Part shown: one piece after another, positions 41,224-52,900 of the stretch
Position numbering within the stretch: position 1 is the first letter of the stretch
Layout: each line of letters opens with the position of its first letter
Source: Nematostella vectensis
Lineage: Eukaryota; Cnidaria; Anthozoa; Actiniaria; Edwardsiidae
Reading direction: 5' to 3'
Assembly (NCBI RefSeq): GCF_932526225.1
Contig: NC_064039.1
Location: 8,257,001 to 8,321,000 of the forward strand
DNA length: 64,000 nucleotides
The notes under the pieces: generated by a model
What the model was told of the DNA's origin: nothing
The model's database searches: none
Seen by the model: only the letters and a program-made list of their open reading frames with translations
Program-made: the position numbers and the translations under genes

Positions 41224-44200
41224 CTAGAACACACACAAATAGGAATAAGAATAAACTATAAAGTTAAAAATGAAATCTGAAAAAGGTGAAGACAAAGAAA
41301 CTTTTTTTTTTCTAGCATATACAACACGTCATTCATGACAAATGCCAATAGGGTTAAAGCCGCATTGTCACCAGTTTACTTCCAGAGGTCCGACGGAAAC
41401 CTCAACCGTTAAAAGACAAAAATCTATTAAAATCCGAGATATTAAACAGGCCATCTGCTCTAAATTATCAATTACATCCTCAAAGAAACTTCCAATAAAC
41501 ACACTGCTTTCAATATTTTGAAATATTTTTCGCACTTTCCGTTTAAAATCATCGGAGATTGTTAAGTAATCAACAGGAAGTAAACTGGTGACAATGCGGC
41601 TTCACGAACCAGAAAAGCTCCAAAAAGGAATTCAGTTACTCAGGAAACCCATAGGTGAGTTGAAATGTTACAGACACAACTTTGTTATGTGACATCATGT
41701 TAACTTTTTACAATGCACACAGACCTACTATAGGTTTTACAATGTTTTTTTTTTCGAAACATAGTTTGGGTGAATTGTTCAGATCTGATGCTGTCACACC
41801 TCACACACTTTATAAGATGCTGGTTACTCACCATTGTGCCTTCATTATTGCCAACTTGAGTACCGATGTTTGAGGTCAGCAGTTTCTTCTCTTCAATAGT
41901 AAATGTGATGTCTAACCCGTCGGGGTGGGCCTTTGGACCTGCACCAAATAACAGCCTCAGACTCATACACAGGCGGGTGCACTACCCCTAGACGGCCAAA
42001 TATTGGGTAATTTCTTATTATGGAATATTGAAATAAACTACTATGCTTTCATCTATATGATAACTATAACTGCGCAACTCCCCCCCCCCCCCCCCCCCTC
42101 AGCCAATCCTGGGAACAGGCCTGAGCCTCTCAAACACCTTAAACTTGTCTACGAATTTTAAAGTGCAAGCAAATTGTGGCATGAGAAAATATGCTTTTTC
42201 AATGCAATTTTATTAGAGAGTGTTTTTCTTTATTATCAACCACCTGCAATTTGCCCTTGTGTCGGGCTGAATTAGATAGTAAGTGCTGCAGCCATTTTGA
42301 GCTCCTGTTTTGTTTCTGAGCAGAAAATGCCAAAAAACAATCTAGAACAATCAACATTAAATGCTTTTAACACCCTAAGCAGATACTCAATGGTGATTGG
42401 TTGAGGCCTCAAAAGCATATGAATAAATTAAAACGATTTTTAGGTTTTTGCTCTGTAAAAAAAACCTATTGACAGTGTTTCACATAAGTTTAAGGTGTAA
42501 CCGTCAATCATAGGGCTAGAAGGGCAGTGGGTTTACCTAAAGCAAATTCTATTTCAATGAAACTTTACAAGGGGTTTGATCAGGGTTGCAAGGGACATGA
42601 ACCGGCATAGATATGATGCGAAAGATCTGAGATTTGGTGTTTCTTCAATGAGGAAAACATTTGCTAGGGGTATGACCAGGGCATAAACATTAGGCCAAAG
42701 GACTGAGAATTGGAGAAAAAAATTAGTAATAGAAGGCGCATGTGGACTACATAGGGACTGAGAGCCCTAACATTGGCCTGGACCCAAGCAATTTTCACAG
42801 ATTCCAACACTATATCTAGTGTATCAATATAAAATGTCTTCCCACATACTGAATCCGAATTTTTATACTAACCAGAGCTAGTATCAATGAAAATATCGAT
42901 ATCCTTGAAAATTTCCAGATTTTGAAGGTTTTCTCTTGCTTCATAAGTATATGCAAGTGCCTGTAAAAGTAAAAGTCAACAAATCAAAATTGAAAAAATT
43001 GGATTCAAGAAATTAGCACACACATGAAGTCATTAACAATTCACACCTATAACATCGTTAACACTCCACACCTACTGCAACACAAGACATCTTTCAACAA
43101 TCCACACCTACTGCAACACATGGCATCTTTCAACACTCCACACCTACTGCAACACATGGCATCTTTCAACAATCCACACCTACTGCAACACATGGCATCT
43201 CTTTCAACAATCCACACCTACTGCAACACATGACATCTTTCAACAATCCACACCTACTGAAACACATGGCATCTTTCAACAATCCACACCTACTGCAACA
43301 CATGGCACCTTTCAACAATCCACACCTACTGCAACACATGGCATCTTTCAACAATCCACACCTACTGCAACACATGACATCTTTCAACAATCCACACCTA
43401 CTGCAACACAAGACATCTTTCAACAATCCACACCTACTGCAACACATGACATCTTTCAACAATCCACACCTACTGCAACACATGACATCTTTCTACAATC
43501 CACATCTACTGCAACACAAGACATCTTTCAACAATCCACACCTACTGCAACACATGGCATCTTTCAACAATCCACACCTACTGCAACACATGGCATCTTT
43601 CAACAATCTACACCTACTGCAACACATGGCATCTTTCAACAATCCACACTTACTGCAACACATGGCATCTTTCAACAATCCACACCTACTGCAACACATG
43701 GCATCTTTCAACAATCCACACCTACTGCAACACATGGCATCTTTCAACAATCCACACCTACTGCAACACATGGCACCTTTCAACAATCAACACCTACTGC
43801 AACACATTCTCCTCACCTCGCCAAATGTTGTTGCCTCAAAAATCTTTTTCACTTGTTTTGTAACAAAGTCTGCTTTGGTCTTTTTAAGTCCTTCAATATG
43901 AACACGCTGGACAACTGCCTGGAAGGAAAAAAATGAGGTCCCAGATACCTTATTGTGTGTATGTTGGGAGGGTTAACATGAGATTAAGGGGAGAAAGTTA
44001 AAAATACAGCTATTATAAAAATACACTGGACAAAATGTATAAGTGGGCACGGATGCAACCCAGGAAATCAACATATATCATCCTTTAACATGAAGCAATA
44101 ATATAAAAGGGACATGTTCCACCCCTTTTTTCCACGTAAAAGCTGTAATATATTCTATACTTGGAGATTTAGAGATTGGTTGAATTGATGTATAGTCATA

Positions 44201-46659
44201 TGACTCCTAGAATCAAAAAGCCCAAACTGTCGCGATCTCGTACCAGAACAATGAATACAATACACAAAAACTGGAAATAGACTCTGCCAAATTTTTGTCT
44301 TTAATAAGACTTCTTCAGGGCTGACTGCCCTGAAGAAGTCTTATTAAAGACGAAAATTTGGCAGAGTCTATTTCCAGTTTTTGTCATATGACTCCTAGAT
44401 ACATATTTGTTTCTAAAACAACAAAGAATTCAAACACAGACGTACGCCAGTTTAAATAGGAATGGCCTCAATAGTGTGCATGCAAACAAATTTGCAACAC
44501 AACCTAACAATTTACTAAAGTTTTGTTCTGTTTTCATAAAAAATAATCTAACAGTGTTATTGAGAATTCTTGAGCATAGCTGTCAACTTTTGGACCTCAT
44601 CACAAGCCTAATTTTTGTGGTAATGTTTTCACATTCTCTGTATTCACCTGCATTGGCTTTCTTGGGGTTTGGGGTCTTGGGGTTTCACATATTTACTGTG
44701 CATATTTCACTTGATTTCATAAGATTCAGTCCAAGTTGGGTTGACAGCTATGCTTGAGTGGTATAGCTGCTTGCCTAAGACATGTCCCTTTTATGGTGAC
44801 ATAAAACATGCCCTCTTTATTGTGCCAATTAAAGTGGAAGTATTTATTCATTAGTGGGGGGGGGGGGGGCTGTAGGGCCACAATGTACAAACTAACTGGA
44901 GAGTACAGAAGACTGGAAGCTTCACTTTCTTCCTCAGGGAATTCTTTCTTATCCTCTGAATCCTGCAAGTTATAAATGTCAATTTAACTTAAGTACTTAG
45001 GCTTATCAGTAAGGTAGTGGTACCTATTATCCGACACTTGAAAAAAAAATCTAACAGAAAACATGCTGAAAAAAATGACCTATTGAGTCGAAGAAACAAC
45101 ATTCAGAAAACATGTTTTCCAAAGTATTTTACGAGTGTTAATTGTTTTGCAGAACTATGAATAATTGACATTCTCTCAACATTGACATTGATTGACAGCC
45201 AAGCAAACACCAAACCATTCAACGTAAATTTGAGCGATTGCCAAGCAAAAGCACATTTTGCCGTGCTGTTTGTCATGCGCATGATGAATGTGTTTTGAAT
45301 TGCTTGCTACAGCAGAGAAAGAGTCTCAAACTAAATTCTATTGTGACTTTAGCAAAGAACATTTGTCATCAATTATTGCCAGCTGCATTTTAGTGAAAAT
45401 GAAGTATGATTTTCCCTTTATTTTTTGGCGAAGAAATCTTCTGTCCGATAAGGTAACGGTACCTATTATCGGACACTTTAGATTTACGCTAAAATATCTC
45501 GCGTACAAAACACAATTGAGTCTTAGGTTTTACAGCTATAAATCACTGACTATTAAACATAATTAAAAATAATTAGACCAATTTAACAAAAATTCAATGG
45601 TTAAATTTGGGAGAAAACAATCGTTCGTAAGACGTGTTATGAAGCCCTATTATCTGACACCTAGCCCTATTATCGGACACCCTAGCCCTATTATCGGACA
45701 GCATATTTCTTCTAAAAAAACAACGGGAAAATCATGCTTCATTTTCATTAAAATACTGTAGACAATAATTGTTGACATATGTACTTTTCAAAACTCACGA
45801 TAGTTTTTAGTTTTAGACTCTTTCTTCTCCGTAGCAAGCAATTCAAAAACATGCATCGCGCGAGTGACAAACTGCACAGCGAAATGTGCGTTTGCTCATC
45901 GATCGCTCAAATTTACATTGAATCATTCAATGATTGCTCGACTGTCCGATAATAGGGCACCGAGGTTAGGTACGAACAATTCAAGCTATCCCGAAGTGTC
46001 TACGGAAACAGAGGCCAAATGGCATCCTGGGAGATAAACAACAAAATGGCAGATTCGCTGAGCGACTTTCATCACGATCGTTAAATCTTGTTTTTTTTAC
46101 GGCTTCTTTTCGTCCTTGCGTATTCAAGTCAAAGAGAGGATTTCAATCGCCATTTTGCGGTGCGTGAGAGAAAATTATTTCTAGTTTTGCGAAACAATAA
46201 ACACTCGGAATACATGTTTTCTGAATGTTGTTTTTTCGACTGGATGGGTCATTTTTCGGTGTGTTTTCCTATTGTTTAAGATATTTACAATTTTTTTCGA
46301 GTGTCCCAAAATAGGGCACTGTCCGATAATAGGTACCACTACCTTAATAGGGCTAGGGTGTCCGATCATAAGTAAGAGCAACAACACTTCTTACTAACGA
46401 TTGTTTTTCCCATAATTTAACCATCACATTTTTATTTTCTAGGTGGGATTATTATGTTTAAGTCAGTGATTTCTAGCTGTAAAACCTAAGATTAAATTCT
46501 GGTTAGTACATGAGATATTTTAGCCTAAATCTGAAGTGTCCGATATAGGTTACCATGACCTAAAGTTCACATCAAAATATGTCAACTTGTTTTGCATAAG
46601 TATATCATTTCTTTAATGAGTATGATAGTTACCATCTTTCTCGCCTGCACAGCTCCCAT
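27618..46659 (-). CDS. SAMM50: SAMM50/Sam50, mitochondrial outer-membrane beta-barrel assembly protein, 16 exons
   Basis: SAMM50 is the Omp85-family core of the sorting and assembly machinery. It inserts beta-barrel proteins such as VDAC and TOM40 into the mitochondrial outer membrane and links to MICOS. Sixteen exons on the - strand join with consistent phase to 1368 bp (455 residues plus stop; human is about 469). In transcript order they are 46659-46633, 44962-44897, 43918-43817, 42960-42873, 41938-41832, 41223-41131, 40309-40269, 40134-40047, 38099-37971, 36759-36688, 36441-36358, 35701-35631, 29898-29831, 28792-28646, 28345-28207 and 27663-27618. The start MGAVQARKM resembles human MGTVHARSL. 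One POTRA domain precedes a 16-strand barrel, and the conserved loop-6 motif appears as SVRGF. The gene runs divergently from HSPBP1 and convergently with the ferlin. Its introns are unusually full of tandem repeats. Confidence 0.96.
27640..28190 (-). repeat. 56-bp acceptor-copying minisatellite, SAMM50 intron 15
   Basis: About nine copies. Read on the - strand, each contains TTCTTCTAG|CGTAAACC followed by rTGGTTTACAAGT, which is the polypyrimidine/acceptor and first bases of the last SAMM50 exon (acceptor at 27664, exon 27663-27618). Only the exon-proximal copy runs on into the [11 protein letters not shown] coding end. The units also contain the palindrome GTAAACC/GGTTTAC. Confidence 0.92.
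28495..28632 (-). repeat. Trinucleotide microsatellite (ATC/GCC), SAMM50 intron 14
   Basis: Runs of catcgc, cgccatcg and atcatcatc with two copies of cactcatcaccaacg-like sequence, ending 14 bp from the donor of exon 14 at 28646. The Asp- and Met-rich translations are artefacts of the repeat. Confidence 0.9.
28820..29190. repeat. TGCCATGG-rich dispersed repeat, SAMM50 intron 13
   Basis: Many overlapping units of ttgccatggtgtgccatg, followed by a unique part (gtctacaatgtgttttaca.., gatattcgtgacggttatca, ttgacggtaaacc). An inverted relative is at 40545-40945. Confidence 0.75.
29940..35520 (-). repeat. 18-bp satellite of about 5.6 kb in SAMM50 intron 12
   Basis: About 310 copies of cacttagacacactatgc (18 bp), varying mostly at two positions (taagc/tatgc/tatgt/taagt). 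Occasional shortened 12-bp units (gagacta) interrupt it. Segment 32824-33410 recurs at 34090-34676 with an offset of 1266 bp, so higher-order duplication has occurred. Because 18 is a multiple of three and the unit has no stop in several frames, long open frames appear on both strands. These are not genes. Confidence 0.97.
35859..36186. mobile_element. MITE with CAGGCCCGTA ends, SAMM50 intron 11
   Basis: Left GCAGGCCCGTACCCAGAATT and right CCCCTGGCTACGGGCCTGTC are inverted. G-runs follow each arm (35885-35902 and 36130-36140). A short related piece with CCGTAGCAGGCC and CCTGCTACGGCC ends lies at 48270-48440. Confidence 0.65.
36415..36600 (-). repeat. Two-copy duplication spanning the acceptor of SAMM50 exon 11
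   Basis: The segment from the exon 11 start through its acceptor and upstream intron (..cacatctccacctagacctgcgacctcctg.. to ..gataacagtttac) is repeated once upstream with changes (cacatgtccaccaagacctg, tgacctcttgttgtagtc). The extra copy has lost a clean acceptor. Confidence 0.8.
37080..37990 (-). repeat. 71-bp donor-copying minisatellite, SAMM50 intron 9
   Basis: About 12-13 copies. On the - strand each contains ATGGCTCACTTCTG|GTAAGC, matching the end of exon 9 (..AGCTCACTTCTG, junction 37971/37970) and its donor, followed by gctatagttgtacttgatta and acatgaaaggaaagatgtag. Nearly all copies keep TCTG|GTAAGC. Confidence 0.95.
38853..39848 (-). pseudogene. Broken class A GPCR in SAMM50 intron 8
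   Basis: Fragments of a rhodopsin-class receptor lie in sequence on the - strand but in different frames. TM3-TM4 pieces ([36 protein letters not shown]) are at about 39796-39600 and a TM5/loop piece ([20 protein letters not shown]) follows at about 39618. A TM6 piece ([20 protein letters not shown]) is at about 39470. After an inverted duplication come a TM7 piece ([10 protein letters not shown]) and a helix 8 piece ([15 protein letters not shown], about 39110-39040). Frame changes, a stop near TM7 and missing TM1-TM2 mark it as a pseudogene. It is not obviously the closest paralogue of the two intact GPCRs here. Confidence 0.75.
39160..39422. repeat. Inverted duplication inside the GPCR pseudogene
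   Basis: Arms tacacctatttcacaaaagg..ttgtcagtgcaaatggcgaa (from about 39168) and ttcgccatttgcactgacaa..ccttt..gaaataggtgta (to about 39421) are inverted around roughly 150 bp. They carry the same short piece of receptor sequence in both directions. Confidence 0.75.
40545..40945. repeat. Dispersed repeat copy with tggcaatg tract, SAMM50 intron 6
   Basis: It contains taccgtcaatgataaccatc, acgaatatcaaagc and a tandem of catggcaatg units. It is the inverted relative of 28820-29190, since both share the same unique flank and the same satellite part. Confidence 0.75.
40950..41140 (-). repeat. 19-bp donor-copying minisatellite, SAMM50 intron 6
   Basis: About ten copies of gtagacaataacctaccag on the - strand, beginning exactly at the donor of exon 6 (AACTACCAG|GTAGAC, 41131/41130). 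Each unit repeats CTACCAG|GTAGAC, so CAG and GTAG are juxtaposed in every copy. Confidence 0.92.
41357..41602. mobile_element. MITE copy 1 (AAGCCGCATTGTCACC ends), SAMM50 intron 5
   Basis: A 246-bp element with inverted ends AAGCCGCATTGTCACCAGTT and AACTGGTGACAATGCGGCTT. An opposite-oriented copy with the same interior (tcaaccgttaaaagacaaaa, gaaacttccaataaacacac) is at 61069-61316. No coding is present. Confidence 0.85.
41832..46659 (-). CDS. SAMM50: SAMM50 exons 1-5: N-terminus and POTRA domain
   Basis: Exon 1 codes for nine residues from ATG at 46659. Exon 2 is an acidic stretch ([17 protein letters not shown]), as in other Sam50 N-termini. Exons 3-5 encode the POTRA domain: [37 protein letters not shown] and [17 protein letters not shown], ending in [13 protein letters not shown], where the barrel starts. 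POTRA assists substrate release into the membrane. All donors are GT and all acceptors AG; exon 2 uses GTTAGT and exon 3 GTGAGG. Confidence 0.94.
43060..43805 (-). repeat. 36-bp minisatellite, SAMM50 intron 3
   Basis: About 21 copies of ctttcaacaatccacaccta followed by ctgcaacacatggcat (+ strand reading). It starts about 12-20 bp inside the intron from the donor of exon 3 (43816). Unlike the donor-copying arrays, no exon bases are in the unit. Open frames on both strands reflect the 36-bp period. Confidence 0.95.
44195..44399. mobile_element. Hairpin element between 17-bp direct repeats, SAMM50 intron 2
   Basis: The 17-bp sequence GTCATATGACTCCTAGA stands at 44195-44211 and again at 44383-44399. 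The interior ends in a nearly perfect inverted repeat of about 57-bp arms (44265-44322 and about 44328-44383, e.g. CTGGAAATAGACTCTGCC and its complement). This looks like a small insertion with target duplication, or a snap-back duplication. Confidence 0.75.
45011..46562. mobile_element. Nested inverted-repeat elements with GTGTCCGATAATAGG motif, SAMM50 intron 1
   Basis: An outer pair of arms of about 150 bp (AAGGTAGTGGTACCTATTATCC from 45011; its complement ends about 46346) encloses a second set: GGTAACGGTACCTATTATCGG at 45454 against GTGTCCGATATAGGTTACC near 46530. A third inner pair covers about 45180-45345 and 45780-45950. The octamer-like TGTCCGATAATAGGG or its complement recurs about nine times. 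No transposase is seen. Confidence 0.7.
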
Positions 46660-46919
46660 TTCGCTCCTTCCTTTCAGTGAAAACGTAAAGAAATCCCAAT
46701 AAATTTATCGCAAACGATGCACAAACCAAACTCAACATCCAGAATTCGTGTCAGCGGTGGTTGAAATTCGTGGAAGGGACATAACTTCACTAGTCACCAG
46801 TCCCTTGCCCAGCCGATCGAAACGTGAGAGAACAGAAAAAGTGTTTCGTTCTGTAGCTTTATTTATTCCGATCAACTCTTCATTTTTTTCACTGATTTGG
46901 CAATAACTTGGTGGGTAGT
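46660..46919. promoter_or_regulatory. Shared bidirectional promoter region of SAMM50 and HSPBP1
   Basis: The start codons of SAMM50 (46659, - strand) and HSPBP1 (46920, + strand) are 260 bp apart in head-to-head orientation, so both 5' UTRs and the core promoters must fit here unless untranslated exons exist. I see no clear TATA box centred for either gene. Function is inferred from spacing alone. Confidence 0.7.
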
Positions 46920-49900
46920 ATGTCGGAAGGTGGGGGCGACAGCAGGAGATACCCTCGCAGTCTAGAGGGTGTCCTCCAACTGTCTGTTGCCGCCGGCGGG
47001 GGCGAGACACCGAGCGAAAATGTGGCGAGTGAGATGTCAGAAGAGGTGAGAAACCGATCTTTGCATAGCTTTACACCCCCCCCCCCCCCCCCCCCCCCCG
47101 CATTAGGCTGGAGTCTCAAGATTTTGAACCTTTTCTCATACCTAATTTTCATGGAAATATCCATAAATTTACTGTATTCTCCCTTATTAGCATTGGTACT
47201 TTTTTTTACATTCACTGTATTTTCTCAAGGTATTTTGCGAGGTTGACAGCTACTGTATGTCTTTGCCAGGGCTTAACATGATGGAATGACCTTGATAATA
47301 TGTGTTATTAGCGAGAATGTTTTAATTCTGGGTATTTCTATTATAATCTCCCCACTTCAACACTTTCAATGAAGAATTTACTTCCTTGGTTTGACCTTTC
47401 ATCCTACATTTGGAGGGGGCCTCGACAGCCCATTTCCTCAACAGCAAGGTGTTTGTTTGGATGCCCCTTGTGTGTGGGAGGGGAGTCAGGGCATTTCCGG
47501 ATTGGTGCATCTGGGGTAAAATGGCACTCATATTACAGATTATTTAAAAACTTCACATAAAATCGAAATTAAATTTATTATAATTTCTTATTATTGTTTT
47601 TGTATATCATACATTGCAGATTCAGATTGAAGTAAAACTTTGTGCTGATCAGCAAACTTAATCATGTATACATATGCTACTTTTGTTAGGGGGGGAGAGA
47701 CAGTTAAGCTGAATGATGGCACTTCATATTCTTTTCATGGCTTGCAACAGATTCAACAAATTACATTACTAGTCCAATATTCTGACAAATATATTCATGG
47801 CATTGCTCTCTTCTATTATTTTACCTCGTTCTCTGATATGCTCCAGTGGCCTCGCTTGTTTCAGACAATGCCATTCATAAATTTGTTAGCGTATTGAACA
47901 ACCCTCCAAATTACCCCCAGGATAGAAACAGTTACACTTATGCATGTCTTTAAATTTCCAGAGAAGAGAGTTTTTGGCAGGAGCCCTGTCTTCTCTGAGT
48001 GAGAATAGTGAACTTGAGAAAATGAAGCAGTGTGTGAAGGTCCTCTCACAACCAAGCAGTGATAATGATGAGGATGAGGACAAGATAACTGAGAAAAAAC
48101 ATGCTCTAGAAATACTTGCTTCCCTGGCAGACATTATCGACAATGCTAATGGTACATTATATAAAGTCGCAAGTTGGTGGTACATTTTATGGTCTCAGGG
48201 GTGGGGACAATGTAGTAAATGGTTGTAGGGGCAGGGGGCGGTACATTAAATAGTTGCAGGGGTAGGGCAGTGCCGTAGCAGGCCTTGAAATATTGGAGGG
48301 GCACAAAATAGAAACATTACGAAAATATTGAGAAGGCACAGACGCACCCCTGCTGGTCATTTCCTGATAATTTTTGAAAATATTGGGGGGGGGGGGACAT
48401 GGGCCCCCAGTGCCCCACCCCCTGCTACGGCCCTGTGGGGACAGTACAGTAAATGGTTTCACAGGGAGGGGGTGGTACAGTAAATGGTTACAAGGGGAGG
48501 GGTCAATTTTAAGAGTGGTTTAAAGCTACTGGGTTTTTTTCCCTAACTGCGCCACATATGCAAGACTTCCCTTAGTAGTCCTACTTGATAGACTCTAACT
48601 CCGCTCATTTTTCAGACCTTCACAAGATTGGGGGTTTTCCTGTCTTTGCTGAATACCTCAAAAATAACAACAGGTGAGAATACCCTTAATACAGTTTACC
48701 TTGAGATTTGCTGAAACCTGGCAACTAACAAGTTTATTTTGCACAGTGAGCTAAGATGGAGGGCTGCTGATTTGGTGGCAACTGTTGGTCAGAATAACCC
48801 GTATAGCCAGGCAGTCCTGGTCCAGATGGGAATAGTCCAGACACTGCTAAAGCTTATTGATGCAGACTCTTGCGAGAAAACCAGAATAAAAGCAATGTAT
48901 GCCCTGTCATGTAAGTCATCCATATGTAATTTGGTTGAAAATTATGGTGCCATAAGATTAAATGCTTTTTTGCCGCTCTTGCATGTTTGGACCTGGTTTT
49001 AATGTTTTACAGTACTCCATTATCTGAATGCTTTCAGGAAAGCAAAGCTTTAAAATAGGGGCAAGGCAAGCCTCAGTCATTTCTTGTATATGCATTTCTC
49101 CTATCTCTTTTGTAAAAAAAAAATTCTGACAAATCTATGGGGGGGGGGGTGGAGTGCCAATTGCCCTTTCCTGTACCTACACTACTAGCTTCTCTGAATG
49201 CCAGACCATATTATTGCCACACTATTTTATGTGCACACTTACTCTCGCTAGCTATGGTCTTGAATGCCAGGCTCTAAACCTCTTGATTGTTTATACACTC
49301 CACTACATAGCTGTGGCCCTGAACACCAGGCTCTAAAACCTCTTGATTGTGCATACATACTCACACTTGCTATGGCCCTGAACACCAGGCTTTAAAACAT
49401 CTTGATTGTGCATACATACTCACACTTGCTATGGCCCTGAACACCAGGCTTTAAAATCTCTTGATTGTGCATACATACTCACACTTGCTATGGCCCTGAA
49501 CACCAGGCTCTAAAACATCTTGATTGTGCATACTTACTCACACTTGCTATGGCCCTGAACACCAGGCTCTAAAATCTCTTGATTGTGCATACATACTCAC
49601 ACTTGCTATGGCCCTGAACACCAGGCTCTAAAACCTCTTGATTGTGCATACATACTCACACTTGCTATGGCCCTGAACACCAGGCTCTAAAACATCTTGA
49701 TTGTGCATACATACTCACACTTGCTTTGGCCCTGAACACCAGGCTTTAAAACATCTTGATTGTGCATACATACTCACACTTGCTATGGCCCTGAACACCA
49801 GGCTCTAAAACATCTTGATTGTGCATACATACTCACACTTGCTATGGCCCTGAACACCAGGCTCTAAAACATCTTGATTGTGCATACATACTCACACTTG

Positions 49901-52900
49901 CTTTGGCCCTGAACACCAGGCTCTAAAACATCTTGATTGTGCATACATACTCACACTTGCTATGGCCCTGAACACCAGGCTCTAAAACATCTTGATTGTG
50001 CATACTTACTCACACTTGCTATGGCCCTGAACACCAGGCTCTAAAATCTTTTGATTGTGCATACATACTCACACTTGCTATGGCCCTGAACACCAGGCTC
50101 TAAAACCTCTTGATTGTGCATACATACTCACACTTGCTATGGCCCTGAACACCAGGCTTTAAAACCTCTTGATTGTGCATACATACTCACACTTGCTGTG
50201 GCCCTGAACACCAGGCTCTAAAATCTCTTGATTGTGCATACATACTCACACTTGCTGTGGCCCTGAACACCAGGCTTTAAAACATCTTGATTGTGCATAC
50301 ATACTCACACTTGCTATGGCCCTGAACACCAGGCTTTAAAACCTCTTGATTGTGCATACATACTCACACTTGCTGTGGCCCTGAACACCAGGCTCTAAAA
50401 TCTCTTGGTTGTGCATACATACTCACACTTGCTATGGCCTTGAACACCAGGCTCTATAATCTCTTGATTGTGCATACATACTCACACTTGCTATGGCCCT
50501 GAACACCAGGCTTTAAAACCTCTTGATTGTGCATACATACTCACACTTGCTATGGCCCTGAACACCAGGCTCTAAAATCTCTTGATTGTGCATACATACT
50601 CACACTTGCTTTGGCCCTGAACACCAGGCTTTAAAACCTCTTGATTGTGCATACATACTCACACTTGCTGTGGCCCTGAACACCAGGCTTTAAAACCTCT
50701 TGATTGTGCATACATACTCACACTTGCTGTGGCCCTGAACACCAGGCTTTAAAACATCTTGATTGTGCATACATACTCACACTTGCTATGGCCCTGAACA
50801 CCAGGCTCTAAAACATCTTGATTGTGCATACTTACTCACACTTGCTATGTCCCTGAACACCAGGCTCTAAAATCTCTTGATTGTGCATACATACTCACAC
50901 TTGCTATGGCCCTGAACACCAGGCTCTAAAACCTCTTGATTGTGCATACATACTCACACTTGCTATGGCCCTGAACACCAGGCTCTAAAACATCTTGATT
51001 GTGCATACATACTCACACTTGCTTTGGCCCTGAACACCAGGCTTTAAAACCTCTTGATTGTGCATACATACTCACACTTGCTGTGGCCCTGAACACCAGG
51101 CTCTAAAACATCTTGATTGTGCATACATACTCACACTTGCTATGGCCCTGAACACCAGGCTCTAAAACATCTTGATTGTGCATACATACTCACACTTGCT
51201 ATGGCCCTGAACACCAGGATCTAAAACATCTTGATTGTGCATACATACTCATACTTGCTATGGCCCTGAACACCAGGCTTTAAAATCTCTTGATTGTGCA
51301 TACATACTCACACTTGCTATGGCCCTGAACACCAGGCTCTAAAACATCTTGATTGTGCATACTTACTCACACTTGCTATGGCCCTGAACACCAGGCTCTA
51401 AAATCTCTTGATTGTGCATACATACTCACACTTGCTATGGCCCTGAACACCAGGCTTTAAAACATCTTGATTGTGCATACATACTCACACTTGCTATGGC
51501 CCTGAACACCAGGCTTTAAAACCTCTTGATTGTGCATACATACTCACACTTGCTGTGGCCCTGAACACCAGGCTCTAAAATCTCTTGGTTGTGCATACAT
51601 ACTCACACTTGCTATGGCCCTGAACACCAGGCTTTAAAACATCTTGATTGTGCATACATACTCACACTTGCTATGGCCCTGGACACCAGGCTTTAAAACC
51701 TCTTGATTGTGCATACATACTCACACTTGCTGTGGCCCTGAACACCAGGCTCTAAAATCTCTTGGTTGTGCATACATACTCACACTTGCTATGGCCCTGA
51801 ACACCAGGCTTTAAAACCTCTTGATTGTGCATACATACTCACACTTGCTATGGCCCTGAACACCAGGCTCTAAAATCTTTTGATTGTGCATACATACTCA
51901 CACTTGCTATGGCCCTGAACACCAGGCTCTAAAACCTCTTGATTGTGCATACATACTCACACTTGCTATGGCCCTGAACACCAGGCTTTAAAACCTCTTG
52001 ATTGTGCATACATACTCACACTTGCTGTGGCCCTGAACACCAGGCTCTAAAATCTCTTGATTGTGCATACATACTCACACTTGCTGTGGCCCTGAACACC
52101 AGGCTTTAAAACATCTTGATTGTGCATACATACTCACACTTGCTATGGCCCTGAACACCAGGCTTTAAAACCTCTTGATTGTGCATACATACTCACACTT
52201 GCTGTGGCCCTGAACACCAGGCTCTAAAATCTCTTGGTTGTGCATACATACTCACACTTGCTATGGCCTTGAACACCAGGCTCTATAATCTCTTGATTGT
52301 GCATACATACTCACACTTGCTATGGCCCTGAACACCAGGCTTTAAAACCTCTTGATTGTGCATACATACTCACACTTGCTATGGCCCTGAACACCAGGCT
52401 CTAAAATCTCTTGATTGTGCATACATACTCACACTTGCTTTGGCCCTGAACACCAGGCTTTAAAACCTCTTGATTGTGCATACATACTCACACTTGCTGT
52501 GGCCCTGAACACCAGGCTTTAAAACCTCTTGATTGTGCATACATACTCACACTTGCTGTGGCCCTGAACACCAGGCTTTAAAACATCTTGATTGTGCATA
52601 CATACTCACACTTGCTATGGCCCTGAACACCAGGCTTTAAAACCTCTTGATTGTGCATACATACTCACACTTGCTGTGGCCCTGAACACCAGGCTTTAAA
52701 ACCTCTTGATTGTGCATACATACTCACACTTGCTGTGGCCTTGAACACCAGGCTCTATAATCTCTTGATTGTGCATACATACTCACACTTGCTATGGCCC
52801 TGAACACCAGGATCTAAAACCTCTTGATTGTGCATACATACTCACACTTGCTGTGGCTCTGAACACCAGGCTCTAAAATCTCTTGATTGTGCATACATAC

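Noticed and set aside
43024-43901. [12 protein letters not shown] repeat protein of 223 codons
   Set aside because: The 36-bp period keeps frame in both directions. The segment lies inside SAMM50 intron 3 between well-supported exons.
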